In this document: one piece after another, positions 43,192-52,020 of the stretch
Layout of the letters: each line of letters opens with the position of its first letter
How positions within the stretch are numbered: position 1 is the stretch's first letter
Origin: Dyadobacter sp. 3J3
Lineage (GTDB): Bacteria > Bacteroidota > Bacteroidia > Cytophagales > Spirosomataceae
Assembly (NCBI RefSeq): GCF_009801115.1
Contig: NZ_VTOL01000001.1
Span: 496,001-560,000 of the forward strand
DNA: 64,000 nucleotides
Direction of reading: 5' to 3'
Notes under the pieces: model-generated
Database searches by the model: none
What the model was told of the DNA's origin: nothing
Seen by the model: only the letters and a program-made list of their open reading frames with translations
Program-made: the position numbers and the translations under genes

Positions 43192-44447
43192 ACTTCAAAC
43201 TGATTTTCGATATTGCAAAGGCCCTCCTGCTGGCAAGGTGGAAACAATCGCTGGTTGCTGCCATAGGTGTCACTTTCAGCATCGGCATGTTTATCACCCT
43301 GCTCAGTTTTATGAATGGCCTCAATGATATGCTCGACGGACTGATCCTGAACCGGACACCCCACATCAGGCTGTACAATGAAATAAAACCCAATGTCAAC
43401 CAGCCCATAAATCTGTCTAAATCTTATCAGCATTATCACAATTTCATCCGTTCCATCAAAGCTTCCGGGAGCCGGCAGGCCATTTATGACAACGGCGCGA
43501 TCATGCAGGCACTTTTGAATGACAAAAGAGTACTCGGTTTCTCCCCGAAAATTACTGCCCAGGTATTCTTCAATGATGGCAACATCGATATAACGGGAGC
43601 CGTGAACGGAATTGACGTACAAAAGGAAAGTAAACTTTTTCATTTCAGTGAATACATCACAGCAGGCACCGCGACCGACCTGGAAAGAGTACCCAATAGT
43701 ATTGTACTGGGTAAAGGTCTGGCTGAAAAACTACTCGCCGATCTTGGCGATGTGGTGCAGGTGACCACTGCAAAAGGCGAAATTTTTCAATTAAAAGTAG
43801 TGGGCTATTTTCAATCGGGCATTCAGGAACTTGACAAAACGCAGAGCTACGCCTCCATCATGACCACGCAGAAACTGCTTGGACAATCTGCCAATTACAT
43901 CACCGACATCCAGATCAAACTCACCGATATCGACAAGGCACCTGCAATCTCAAGGGAATACACCCAGCTTTTTGGATCCGATGCGGAAGACATTCAAACA
44001 GCCAACGCGCAGTTTGAGACCGGCAGTTTTGTCCGGACGCTCATTTCCTACGCAGTTGGTGTAACGCTGCTGATCGTCGCCGGATTTGGGATATACAACA
44101 TTTTGAACATGATGATATTTGAGAAAATGGATACGATAGCCATCTTGAAGGCCATTGGTTTTTCAGGGAAAGACGTCAAAAGTATATTTCTGGTCATCGC
44201 GCTGAGTATTGGCTTCTTTGGCGGATTGCTCGGGCTGATGCTGGGCCTGGGTTTATCGTTGATCATTGATCAGGTTCCTTTCACAACGGCATCCTTGCCC
44301 ACGATAAAAACCTATCCGATCAGTTATAATATTACTTTTTATCTTATCGGCTCTGTATTTTCATTGGTTACCACTTTTTTAGCCGGTTGGTTTCCTGCAA
44401 GAAAAGCAAGTCAGGTGGATCCGGTCATCATCATCAGAGGGAAATAA
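43188..44447 (+). CDS. FtsX/LolE-type ABC permease of exporter 2
   Basis: A 419-residue permease: N-terminal membrane segment (about 20-40), large periplasmic domain (45-280) and three C-terminal segments. Signatures: MIFEKMDTIAILKAIGFSGKDVK and the ending GWFPARKASQVDPVIIIRGK. It shares the ATGA overlap with the adaptor gene, and the ATPase starts one base after its stop. It is more like LolE/DevC-type than MacB because the cytoplasmic motif differs from ExGxRxA. Confidence 0.9.
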   Translation: MNFKLIFDIAKALLLARWKQSLVAAIGVTFSIGMFITLLSFMNGLNDMLDGLILNRTPHIRLYNEIKPNVNQPINLSKSYQHYHNFIRSIKASGSRQAIYDNGAIMQALLNDKRVLGFSPKITAQVFFNDGNIDITGAVNGIDVQKESKLFHFSEYITAGTATDLERVPNSIVLGKGLAEKLLADLGDVVQVTTAKGEIFQLKVVGYFQSGIQELDKTQSYASIMTTQKLLGQSANYITDIQIKLTDIDKAPAISREYTQLFGSDAEDIQTANAQFETGSFVRTLISYAVGVTLLIVAGFGIYNILNMMIFEKMDTIAILKAIGFSGKDVKSIFLVIALSIGFFGGLLGLMLGLGLSLIIDQVPFTTASLPTIKTYPISYNITFYLIGSVFSLVTTFLAGWFPARKASQVDPVIIIRGK

Positions 44448-44448
44448 A

Positions 44449-45126
44449 ATGGGAGAAATTATTTTGGAAGCCAGGAAAATCAACAAATATTTCCATGACC
44501 CGGTAGACATAAAAGTGCTGACCGATATTGATTTTTCTATAAATAAAGGTGAGTTTGTTTCCATAACCGGCAAGTCAGGCTGTGGCAAATCGACCTTGTT
44601 ATATATTTTATCCACCATGGATACAGACTTTGACGGCGATCTTTTGATCGATAACATTTCAATGAAAAACAAAAAAGAGCCTCAGCTCGCCGCCGTGCGC
44701 AATGAGAAAATCGGGTTTGTGTTCCAGTTCCATTATTTGCTCAACGAATTCACTGTGCTGAAAAACGTGATGTTACCTGCCTTGAAACTAAATCAATTTC
44801 CCTTGAAAGAAATTGAACAAAAGGCGATGGAAAGATTAAAGATGCTGGGTATCGAGCATTTGGCACAAAAAAGTGCCAATCAGGTTTCGGGCGGTGAAAA
44901 ACAACGTGTTGCCATTGCCCGTGCATTGATCAATGATCCGGATATCATCATGGGTGATGAGCCGACAGGCAACCTGGACAAAAAAAATACCGAAGTAGTG
45001 TTTGATATTTTCAAACGACTGGCCGAAGAATTTAACCAGACTTTACTAATTGTTACCCACGACCAAAGTTTCGCCGAAAGGACGCATAGGATCATCAACA
45101 TGGAAGATGGGAAAATTATCATTTGA
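44449..45126 (+). CDS. ABC ATPase of exporter 2 (LolD-like)
   Basis: A 225-residue ATPase with Walker A GKSGCGKST (41-49), signature VSGGEKQR (146-153) and Walker B DIIMGDE (165-171), plus D loop and switch His. It ends the SDR-adaptor-permease-ATPase operon. The gene order and overlaps mark a complete inner-membrane exporter; the outer-membrane duct must come from elsewhere. Confidence 0.94.
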   Translation: MGEIILEARKINKYFHDPVDIKVLTDIDFSINKGEFVSITGKSGCGKSTLLYILSTMDTDFDGDLLIDNISMKNKKEPQLAAVRNEKIGFVFQFHYLLNEFTVLKNVMLPALKLNQFPLKEIEQKAMERLKMLGIEHLAQKSANQVSGGEKQRVAIARALINDPDIIMGDEPTGNLDKKNTEVVFDIFKRLAEEFNQTLLIVTHDQSFAERTHRIINMEDGKIII

Positions 45127-45160
45127 ATTATATGACAATTTTCCCTCGTGGCATTACTAT

Positions 45161-45571
45161 TTAATTTCCTCTATATGTAGAATATCCGTAGGCAGACAGT
45201 GTTATAGGCACATGATAATGCTTGTTATCTTTTATTTCAAAGACAACCTCAATAAAGGGATAAAAACTATCGATTTCTTGTTTTTTAAAGTAATCTGCAA
45301 TCAGGTATGTCAGTTTGTAAATTCCGATATTGGGATTTTCGGAACTTAGAAATTCTGAGATCCGGCCATTCTGATCGGTCACTTTTTGATCAAGCAACAT
45401 CCATGTGCTTTTAGCCTGATCCATTTTTTCAAGTTTTATACTGACGCCTGAAGCCGGTGCACCCTTGGAAATGTCAAGGATGTGACTTGACAATTGAAAA
45501 GATTTTGGTTGTCCAAAAGCCCATATTGTACCCAATGCGAGGGTAAGTGTTAAAATAAGTTTCTTCATCAT
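45161..45571 (-). CDS. uraH: Secreted hydroxyisourate hydrolase (transthyretin-like)
   Basis: A 136-residue protein with a signal peptide (about 1-21), then the HIUase fold: SSHILDISKGAPASGV (conserved His), DQNGRISEF (Arg), and the end HYHVPITLSAYGYSTYRGN. The usual last motif is YRGS; here Asn replaces Ser. The family hydrolyses 5-hydroxyisourate to OHCU in urate breakdown. A signal peptide implies a periplasmic location, as in some other bacteria. No urate oxidase or allantoinase gene lies in the window. Confidence 0.88.
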   Translation of the reverse strand: MMKKLILTLTLALGTIWAFGQPKSFQLSSHILDISKGAPASGVSIKLEKMDQAKSTWMLLDQKVTDQNGRISEFLSSENPNIGIYKLTYLIADYFKKQEIDSFYPFIEVVFEIKDNKHYHVPITLSAYGYSTYRGN

Positions 45572-45583
45572 GATTTTTGTAAA

Positions 45584-46126
45584 TTAATTATTTTGCGTTG
45601 TGATTCCAGCCTCTTCAATATTGGCGGATTTTGCAATCAAATCATCGTTTTCCGGACTCCCGCCGCCTGCTACCCCTATTGCACCGATAACTTTTCCTTC
45701 AAACCAAATCGGACTTCCTCCGCCCAAAAGAAGCAGTTCTGGTAAGTGTGCCAGATTTTCAGTATCGGGATTTGATTTAGCATTTCTGGACAATGATAAC
45801 GTGGGTGTTTTTGTTGAAACAGAAGTATACGCCTTCCGTCTTGCAGCCTCAGTATTATGCGGCCCCACACCGTCCTGTCGGCTGATCAGTATAATTTGAC
45901 CCGATCCGTCCAAAATGGCAATAGAAACAGATCTCCCAAGCTGATTTGCGCAAACCCGAGCGCGTGCAGCCAGACCTTCCGCGGCATGAAAACTTAGTTG
46001 GTGCTGTGGTATTAAGTACTGTTTGCTTTGTTCCCGATGATGATCATTAACAGTTTGATTATCAACAATCTGAGCTTTTAAACTAACAGACATTAAGAGA
46101 ATTAAGATTGTGAGCGTCAATTTCAT
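45584..46126 (-). CDS. GlcG/HbpS-like heme-binding protein, secreted
   Basis: About 180 residues. The start at ATG 46126 gives a clean signal peptide (MKLTLTILILLMSVSLKAQ); 46144 adds six residues. The mature part has the HbpS/GlcG domain: AAEGLAARARVCANQLGR, VSIAILDGSGQIILISRQDG, ARRKAYTSVSTKTPTL and GGGSPIWFEGKVIGAIGVAGGGSPENDD. Related proteins bind heme or act with redox sensing; the role here is inferred. It lies 46 bases after the Crp/Fnr gene and 12 before uraH on the same strand. Confidence 0.85.
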   Translation of the reverse strand: MKLTLTILILLMSVSLKAQIVDNQTVNDHHREQSKQYLIPQHQLSFHAAEGLAARARVCANQLGRSVSIAILDGSGQIILISRQDGVGPHNTEAARRKAYTSVSTKTPTLSLSRNAKSNPDTENLAHLPELLLLGGGSPIWFEGKVIGAIGVAGGGSPENDDLIAKSANIEEAGITTQNN

Positions 46127-46189
46127 GATGTCTTTTTTTGACAAAATTACGGACGATCATGTAAAGAAGTGTTGACCTATGTCAACGTT

Positions 46190-46786
46190 TCAGAGTCTCG
46201 ATTTTACTCTGCTCAGGGTTGAAGGAGACATGCCAAGATAAGAAGCAGCCATCTTATTGGAAACACGCAGTAAAAATTTGGGCTGAAATTTGATAAGCCA
46301 TTTGACTTTTTCCAAAGCATCAAAACCTTGAAAGCCATAAATTCGTTTTTGAGCATTAACAAAACCAATTTCCAGAATTTCCCTATATATATGACCGAAT
46401 TCAGGTACTGTCCTAACCATTTCATAAAAGTCCTTACGGGTAATAGCAAGTAACTCTGATTTTTCTATCGCCTGCAAAAATTCCTCTGCTGGCTGCTGGT
46501 CAATAAAACTTGGCAAGGCCGTGATAAACATACCTTCAAATGCAAAATATCGGGATGTTTCAAGGCCCGACTTATTTACCGTAAACAACCTGAGCGATCC
46601 TTTATTGATAAAATAATAAATGCGGCAAGTTTCATTATAATTCACTAAAATCTGATTTCGTTTTGCGCTGACAGGATGAAAAAATGAACAGATGTATTTC
46701 ATCTGTTCATGATCAATATTATGTCGTTGCATTATATAGGACGACAGACGCTTATAAATAAGGGGGCTCGTGTCAGGAACTTGCAT
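46190..46786 (-). CDS. Crp/Fnr family transcription regulator
   Basis: A 198-residue protein. The cyclic-nucleotide-binding-like barrel spans about 25-140 (FHPVSAKRNQILVNYNE, FINKGSLRLF) but lacks the FNR cysteines at the N-terminus and the arginine-serine cAMP site in full, so the ligand is unclear. The C-terminal helix-turn-helix is short (KMAASYLGMSPSTLSRVKS). The gene leads GlcG-like and uraH genes on the same strand, so it may control them. It starts downstream of an empty 140-base spacer to the HtrA gene. Confidence 0.88.
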   Translation of the reverse strand: MQVPDTSPLIYKRLSSYIMQRHNIDHEQMKYICSFFHPVSAKRNQILVNYNETCRIYYFINKGSLRLFTVNKSGLETSRYFAFEGMFITALPSFIDQQPAEEFLQAIEKSELLAITRKDFYEMVRTVPEFGHIYREILEIGFVNAQKRIYGFQGFDALEKVKWLIKFQPKFLLRVSNKMAASYLGMSPSTLSRVKSRL

Positions 46787-46926
46787 ATTTTTTCTTGATT
46801 ATAAGGGTTTTGATCAGAATAGTATCATGGCCTTATAAATAATAATACAAAATTTATTTTGTTAACAGAGGTTGCAAATTTCGATTTGCTATTGGCGGTA
46901 TCTTAAGAAAGGTCTTAAAGACAACC

Positions 46927-48357
46927 TCAGGTCCCAAGCGAAAAATCGAACACGACTTTGGAACCATCAGGGGCAATCGCAAAAATCCGGATCATTCCGC
47001 TTTGTGCGGACAATAAAGCCTCGTCGATATCCTTGGGACTACTAATGGACTGTCCGTTAATAAAGGCGATGATGGTTCCAGGGGGAATCCCGATCTGGTC
47101 GAAAAAACCTCCTTTAAGAACATTGGTTACCTCTACCCCGGCAACGATGCTGAAACGTTGCTTTACTTCATTTGATAGTGGGGCAAAAGTGGCACCTAGT
47201 TTACTGTGTATCTCACCAAGCGGCTGACGGGTCTTTGCAGGAACTGTTGCCTCACCTTCGCCGCTCAGTGTAGCAGAAACCGTTCCTGTTTGATTATTTC
47301 GCAGGTAACCCAGTCTTATCCTATCACCCGGCCTGTGCCTGGCTATTCTTTCAGAAAATTCGGTTGAGGAATTTAATTGAATGCCATCTATATTTTGGAT
47401 GATGTCGCCTTCTTTCAGCCCCGCAGCAGCAGCTGCACTTTCAGGTTGCACACCGGTAATGTACACACCTTTTACATTCGAAGGATTCATGCCATGCTGG
47501 ACCATATACTGGTCCTCAACAGCCGGTGCCGGAAAGGAGACACCGAGCACACCGCGCCTTACAGTCCCGTAAGCCTTTAAATCATCCAGTATTTTTTTGG
47601 CCAGGTTTACCGGAATAGCAAAAGCATAACCCGCGTAACTGCCGGTTTGGGAAGCAATAGCAGAATTGATCCCAATCAGCTCGCCATTGGTATTAACCAA
47701 CGCACCGCCACTGTTACCAGGATTGATGGCTGCATCGGTTTGTATAAATGACTCAACTGCCGAACTGCCTGACGGTTGTTGAGCACCTTGATCCTGACGG
47801 TTAATTATCCCGATACTTCTGGCTTTGGCACTAACAATACCTGCGGTAACGGTCGTATTTAACGAAAGCGGAAAACCGATAGCTAAAACCCACTCTCCTA
47901 CTTGCAGTACATCCGAATTACCCAATTTTACAATTGGCAGGTAGTCAGCATCTACTTTAATAAGTGCCAGATCCGTATTTGGGTCGCGCCCTATCAATTT
48001 TGCTTTGAAGGTACGTTTATCTGGTAAGGTTACATCGATCTGGGAGGCATTTTCTACCACATGGTTGTTCGTAGCAATGTATCCATCTTCACTGATTATT
48101 ACACCCGATCCTGACGCTCCATAGTCCTGTGTATTTTTAAAACGGATCTTGATGTGAACTACCGCAGGCATGGCAGCTTTTGCAGCTTCTACAAAGCTTA
48201 CCATCCCGTTTGGTTGATTTAGATATACGGTATCTCCTGTAACAGTTTCCGTAACCTTTATGACACTGTCAGGATTTTTTATACTTTCCAAATTACTACC
48301 AGCACCTTGTGTGGTAACAAAAAGGGCTGAAAGAAAGAACCCAAGAAAATGTTTCAT
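46927..48357 (-). CDS. HtrA/DegP-type periplasmic serine protease
   Basis: A 476-residue protease: signal peptide (about 1-18), trypsin-like domain with His99 (NNHVV), Asp129 (TDLALIKVD) and Ser216 (NPGNSGGAL), and two PDZ domains (about 265-350 and 385-470; first with GVYITGVQPESAAAAAGLKEGD). The family degrades or refolds misfolded envelope proteins under stress. Length and two PDZ domains fit DegP/DegQ. It precedes (in gene order along the minus strand) the Crp/Fnr gene by 140 bases. Confidence 0.95.
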   Translation of the reverse strand: MKHFLGFFLSALFVTTQGAGSNLESIKNPDSVIKVTETVTGDTVYLNQPNGMVSFVEAAKAAMPAVVHIKIRFKNTQDYGASGSGVIISEDGYIATNNHVVENASQIDVTLPDKRTFKAKLIGRDPNTDLALIKVDADYLPIVKLGNSDVLQVGEWVLAIGFPLSLNTTVTAGIVSAKARSIGIINRQDQGAQQPSGSSAVESFIQTDAAINPGNSGGALVNTNGELIGINSAIASQTGSYAGYAFAIPVNLAKKILDDLKAYGTVRRGVLGVSFPAPAVEDQYMVQHGMNPSNVKGVYITGVQPESAAAAAGLKEGDIIQNIDGIQLNSSTEFSERIARHRPGDRIRLGYLRNNQTGTVSATLSGEGEATVPAKTRQPLGEIHSKLGATFAPLSNEVKQRFSIVAGVEVTNVLKGGFFDQIGIPPGTIIAFINGQSISSPKDIDEALLSAQSGMIRIFAIAPDGSKVVFDFSLGT

Positions 48358-48451
48358 CTTAAAAGTTTTTGTTTATGAGAAAAAGACGCTCCGGTTCAAG
48401 ACCTGAAATCTTCATCATGTCAAAAAAAGAAGATCCTGATCAATATTAACA

Positions 48452-49033
48452 TTAATTCATTTTCCCAAGAAGGTCTGAGCATTTGGCAAAAAAAGTTTTC
48501 ACTGCATCTTTCTGGTCTAATGTCAATATTTTGGGATCAATACCCATTGCTGCACTTTTTACTTCGGCGGCTTCATTTGACAATCCAGGATATTTCGCCA
48601 CCTGTATATTTTCTAACGCACGGGCTAATATGTCAGCTGATTTCCTAATCTCATCGGCATGAGAAGTTTCAAATGGATTTTCGGTTATTTTGTTTGCACT
48701 TTCTTTTGCCTGATCCATATCCGCCTTGATATCAAAACCAACTTCCCCGGCCATGGCGTCGATTGCCGAAGTCAATTTCAACAAAGCCTCATTTGTATAC
48801 GCATGATCCAAGGCCATTTTGTCCTTATCATTGCTTACAAACGTGATATATTCAGCAACTGTGCTATTATTCTCCTTTACCTCCATAACATCAGTTGTCT
48901 TTACCTCTTCGGTCTTTTCTTCTTTTTTCTTCTCACTACAACCAATCAAGGCCACTAATACTAAAAGAAATGTTAAACCTGACAGGCTTTTAAACCATTC
49001 TGTGTTTTTTGCTTTATTTTGAATATTTTCCAT
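48452..49033 (-). CDS. Lipoprotein of unknown function
   Basis: A 193-residue protein with an N-terminal stretch ending in lipobox LVALIGC (Cys near 32), then a charged linker (SEKKKEEKTEEVKTTD) and a helical C-terminal region (about 60-190; YTNEALLKLTSAIDAMAGEVG, KSADILARALENIQV, DAVKTFFAKCSDLLGKMN). No family was recognised. It lies about 95 bases from the HtrA gene and just after the next lipoprotein gene on the same strand. Confidence 0.7.
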   Translation of the reverse strand: MENIQNKAKNTEWFKSLSGLTFLLVLVALIGCSEKKKEEKTEEVKTTDVMEVKENNSTVAEYITFVSNDKDKMALDHAYTNEALLKLTSAIDAMAGEVGFDIKADMDQAKESANKITENPFETSHADEIRKSADILARALENIQVAKYPGLSNEAAEVKSAAMGIDPKILTLDQKDAVKTFFAKCSDLLGKMN

Positions 49034-49066
49034 AATATTAAGTTATTTTTAAATTAGGATTAAAAA

Positions 49067-49513
49067 TTAATTCTTAGATGTTCTAAGTACTACCTGATCA
49101 CCCGGTTGTTGAACATTGGCATCATCCTCGGCAGAAATAATAAAGCCAACCGGTTTAAAAGACGTTACAGTACTTAGGGAGCTCTTCAAAGTATTGGAAA
49201 GAAAACCACTTGAAGTTTTCAATTGTCCAACATTTTTATCTCCATTTTGCTCAGTTTGTACCCAAACAACATACAGTTTCCTCTCAGGACTAAGTCTGTT
49301 TGGCTCAGCCAGACGCGTGACGTTTAAATCAATTTCATAATTTTCGTTTCCATCCTTTTTCACTTCAACAGATCCCTCTGCCGCAGGTACAACCGATGAA
49401 ATTTCAAATTTATATTTCTCTTTATTACATGATTGTAGCACCATTACTGCAAAAATGAGTACGAAGAAATTACAAGCAAAACTTAAAAGTCTACTTTTTT
49501 TATTTGGTTTCAT
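49067..49513 (-). CDS. Lipoprotein, paralogue A of a pair
   Basis: A 148-residue protein with lipobox VLQSC at about 28 and a mature domain of about 115 residues containing VPAAEGSVEVKKDGNENYEIDLNV, a turn rich in Pro (AEPNRLSPER), YVVWVQTEQNGDKNVGQLKTSSGF and a C-terminal part PGDQVVLRTS. The same pattern occurs in the protein starting at 50335, on the other strand, so the two genes are divergent duplicates. It looks like a beta-sandwich anchored to the envelope. Function unknown. Confidence 0.75.
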   Translation of the reverse strand: MKPNKKSRLLSFACNFFVLIFAVMVLQSCNKEKYKFEISSVVPAAEGSVEVKKDGNENYEIDLNVTRLAEPNRLSPERKLYVVWVQTEQNGDKNVGQLKTSSGFLSNTLKSSLSTVTSFKPVGFIISAEDDANVQQPGDQVVLRTSKN

Positions 49514-50334
49514 TTGAGATTTTGTTAAATTAAATCAAGAAGTTAACTGTTCTACAAATACCCCGATATCGGACAAGAAATCGACACATTCATAATTTAT
49601 AAATTATAGGTAACAGGCTAATTTACCGGCAGAAGTAATTGAAATAGCTGTGAAGCCATAATCCTATCCTAATGGCAAAGTATTATAGAAATACCAAATA
49701 TTATTATTGGGATACAAGGATAAATACGCTATAATCATGCCAATTACCCAACATAACTGTCATCCTACTTTCTGCCACAGAGAAAATAAACTAAGCTTGA
49801 AGAGATGCTCTTTGTTTGGCATAGCGTAAGATTCCAAAATGAGACAGTCAGCCAGAATGTTCCGGCAAGCTAGATGGATTGGAGTGAGAAGATGGCAATC
49901 TGCTACCAAATTGTGGAGGCCTGCCTTATGAAAATTAGAAAAACGTGCTATTCATGGGCATAAAAAACAAAAACTGTTTGACTCCTTTTTAGGCGGAGTT
50001 TTTTTGTTTTAGCTCATCATTAGCCCATTTTTTATTAAGATTCCCCTACAACCTTTACTTTTTCTGCGGTCCGTTGCGCGGTAACTTTTTTTGTGTAAAG
50101 ACAAAAAAGTAAAATCGCCTTTTGAGCTAGATTTTCTTAAAATAATTTAGAAAAAAGTTAAACAAGATGCATTACCTACTTGGCCATTTGGCATGTAATC
50201 AACGTGTCTTTTATTCCACTAGCGAGACTTTCTTACACATATATCCCGCCCTTCCCATGCCGGAGAGTAGCGAGAGGGATGGTATAAGAATGGTATGGTC
50301 AATGAAATCAGGAACTATATCAAAATTCAAATTT
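49514..50334. other. Intergenic region, about 820 bases, with two hairpins
   Basis: Divergent spacer between the paired lipoprotein genes. It holds a terminator-like hairpin (49981-50006) and a second inverted repeat (ACTTTTTTTGT at 50084-50094 with ACAAAAAAGT at 50101-50110), of a kind repeated in Bacteroidota spacers. The stretch 49800-49960 is more G-rich than the flanks but has no recognisable gene. Confidence 0.5.
49981..50006 (+). terminator. Possible terminator
   Basis: ACTCC (49981-49985) pairs with GGAGT (49995-49999), followed by T8. The stem is short, so its strength is doubtful, and no plus-strand gene ends nearby. Confidence 0.4.
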
Positions 50335-50772
50335 ATGAAAGGAATAAACTATTTTAGAAAATATCGGGGCATTACATTTATGATTATTTGTTTAACAATG
50401 GCAACTATTCTATCGTCATGCTCGAAAAAACTAACATTCTCAACGTCAGCAATTGTACCTGCCGCTCAGGGATCCGTAAAGGTTAAAAAGGATAAAAATG
50501 AGAATTACGCAATACACCTTACTGTAAACCACTTGTCTCCTCCGGACCGGCTGGTTGAATCCCGAAACGCGTATGTCGTTTGGCTAAATACTAAAAATAA
50601 CGGCATTAAAAATATCGGACAACTAAAAACTTCAAGTGGGCTTTTTTCAAAGGAACTGAAAAGCGATCTTGAAACAGTAACAACATTTGAACCTGTAAGT
50701 TTTTTTATTACTGCCGAACGTGCTACCGATATTCAATATCCAGAAGGTCAGGTAGTACTGACGACGAAGTAA
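50335..50772 (+). CDS. Lipoprotein, paralogue B of a pair
   Basis: About 145 residues from the ATG at 50335, which yields a lipoprotein signal (YRGITFMIICLTMATILSSC). An in-frame ATG at 50167 would add 56 residues with no signal and is unlikely. The mature domain shares IVPAAQGSVKVKKDKNENYAIHL, YVVWLNTKNNGIKNIGQLKTSSGL and the final GQVVLTT with the protein at 49067. It begins a run of plus-strand genes: DUF2254 and MscS follow after 27 bases. Confidence 0.75.
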   Translation: MKGINYFRKYRGITFMIICLTMATILSSCSKKLTFSTSAIVPAAQGSVKVKKDKNENYAIHLTVNHLSPPDRLVESRNAYVVWLNTKNNGIKNIGQLKTSSGLFSKELKSDLETVTTFEPVSFFITAERATDIQYPEGQVVLTTK

Positions 50773-50826
50773 AATATTAATTTAAGCACAAAAAATAATT
50801 TGTCAGATCACCTGATTAACAACTCT

Positions 50827-52020
50827 ATGCTAAAAAATTTCATACGGAAACAGTACCAAAAGACGATCAGCAGTATTGCATTTTTCCCGGCTATTATTGC
50901 TTTTGGATTTCTGGTTTTGTGTGGAATAATGATCTCTCTGGATTATTCAGAACAAGGTAAATTCATTAAAAGCCAGCTTCATTGGCTACGGCTTAAGGAT
51001 GCATCCACTGCCAGAAGTATTATAGGCGCCATCGCTTCGGGAATTATATCCCTGACTGTTTTCAGCTTCTCTATGGTGATGATTGTGCTTAATCAGGGGG
51101 CTTCTCAAATGAGTAATCGTGTGTTAGGGCAATTGATCGGAAACAAATTCCAGCAAATTGTTCTAGGTATATATATTGGTACCATTATATATGCTTTTTT
51201 TCTGCTAAGCACCATACGTGACATTGATTCAGGCTTATATATTCCGGCACTTAGTACTTATCTGCTGATATTTTTTACAATCTTCGACATTTTTATTTTT
51301 ATATATTTTCTTCATTACATCACCCAGTCAGTCAAGTATGAGGTAGTAATCAAGAGGATTTATAATGATACTCTGGATTCTCTTAAAAAGGTATGTACCA
51401 ATGAGAAGCCTTCTCCGTCTGTGCTATTGAATACACCCTATACGATAGATTCGTCTTCTTCCGGTGTTTTTGAAGAAATAGATATCTTGGCAATTCGATC
51501 GCTTTGCGTTCAGCATGAGGTAGAAGTCTCGATACTGGTCGTTCAAGGTACATTTGTTTTAAAGGGAATTCCCCTTATTGCAGTCAGTAAAATACTTGAA
51601 AAATCAGTTCAAAAAAAGCTGATTGATTTGATCTCTGTTAGTCATGACGAAACCATTGACAGAAATTTCCTGTATGGCTTCAATCAATTAAGAGAGATCG
51701 CCCTAAGGGCTCTCAGCCCCGGGATTAATGATCCGGGCACAGCGATCATTAGCCTTCATGCGCTGGCATCCTTAATCCAGTACCGGTCTAAGCATTTCCC
51801 TGAAAATGTAATACGAAGTGATGAGGGAAAGATATTAGGTTCTATTCCGGATCTGAGTTTTGAAGCGATCGTTTCCAGTGCCATTAACCCTATACTGGAC
51901 TATGGAAAAAATGATCGGTTACTTTGTGAGGAGCTTATTTTAATGTGCAGACAGCTCAAAATATTCACTTCAAATGTCCTTTTTGATGAAATGATATTGA
52001 AAATAAAATCCTTAGCATGA
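50827..52020 (+). CDS. DUF2254 membrane protein
   Basis: About 397 residues from ATG 50827; TTG 50800 is an alternative. The N-terminal half has four membrane segments (AFFPAIIAFGFLVLCGIMISL, then ASGIISLTVFSFSMVMIVLNQGASQMSNRVL) and the C-terminal half is soluble and carries the family stretch LRALSPGINDPGTAI. The family is of unknown function. Its stop overlaps the MscS start (ATGA at 52017), so the two are translationally coupled. Association with ion channels suggests an envelope or osmotic role. Confidence 0.88.
   Translation: MLKNFIRKQYQKTISSIAFFPAIIAFGFLVLCGIMISLDYSEQGKFIKSQLHWLRLKDASTARSIIGAIASGIISLTVFSFSMVMIVLNQGASQMSNRVLGQLIGNKFQQIVLGIYIGTIIYAFFLLSTIRDIDSGLYIPALSTYLLIFFTIFDIFIFIYFLHYITQSVKYEVVIKRIYNDTLDSLKKVCTNEKPSPSVLLNTPYTIDSSSSGVFEEIDILAIRSLCVQHEVEVSILVVQGTFVLKGIPLIAVSKILEKSVQKKLIDLISVSHDETIDRNFLYGFNQLREIALRALSPGINDPGTAIISLHALASLIQYRSKHFPENVIRSDEGKILGSIPDLSFEAIVSSAINPILDYGKNDRLLCEELILMCRQLKIFTSNVLFDEMILKIKSLA

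Noticed and set aside
50167-50334. Longer N-terminus for the lipoprotein from ATG 50167
   Set aside because: Would bury the lipoprotein signal 56 residues inside the protein.
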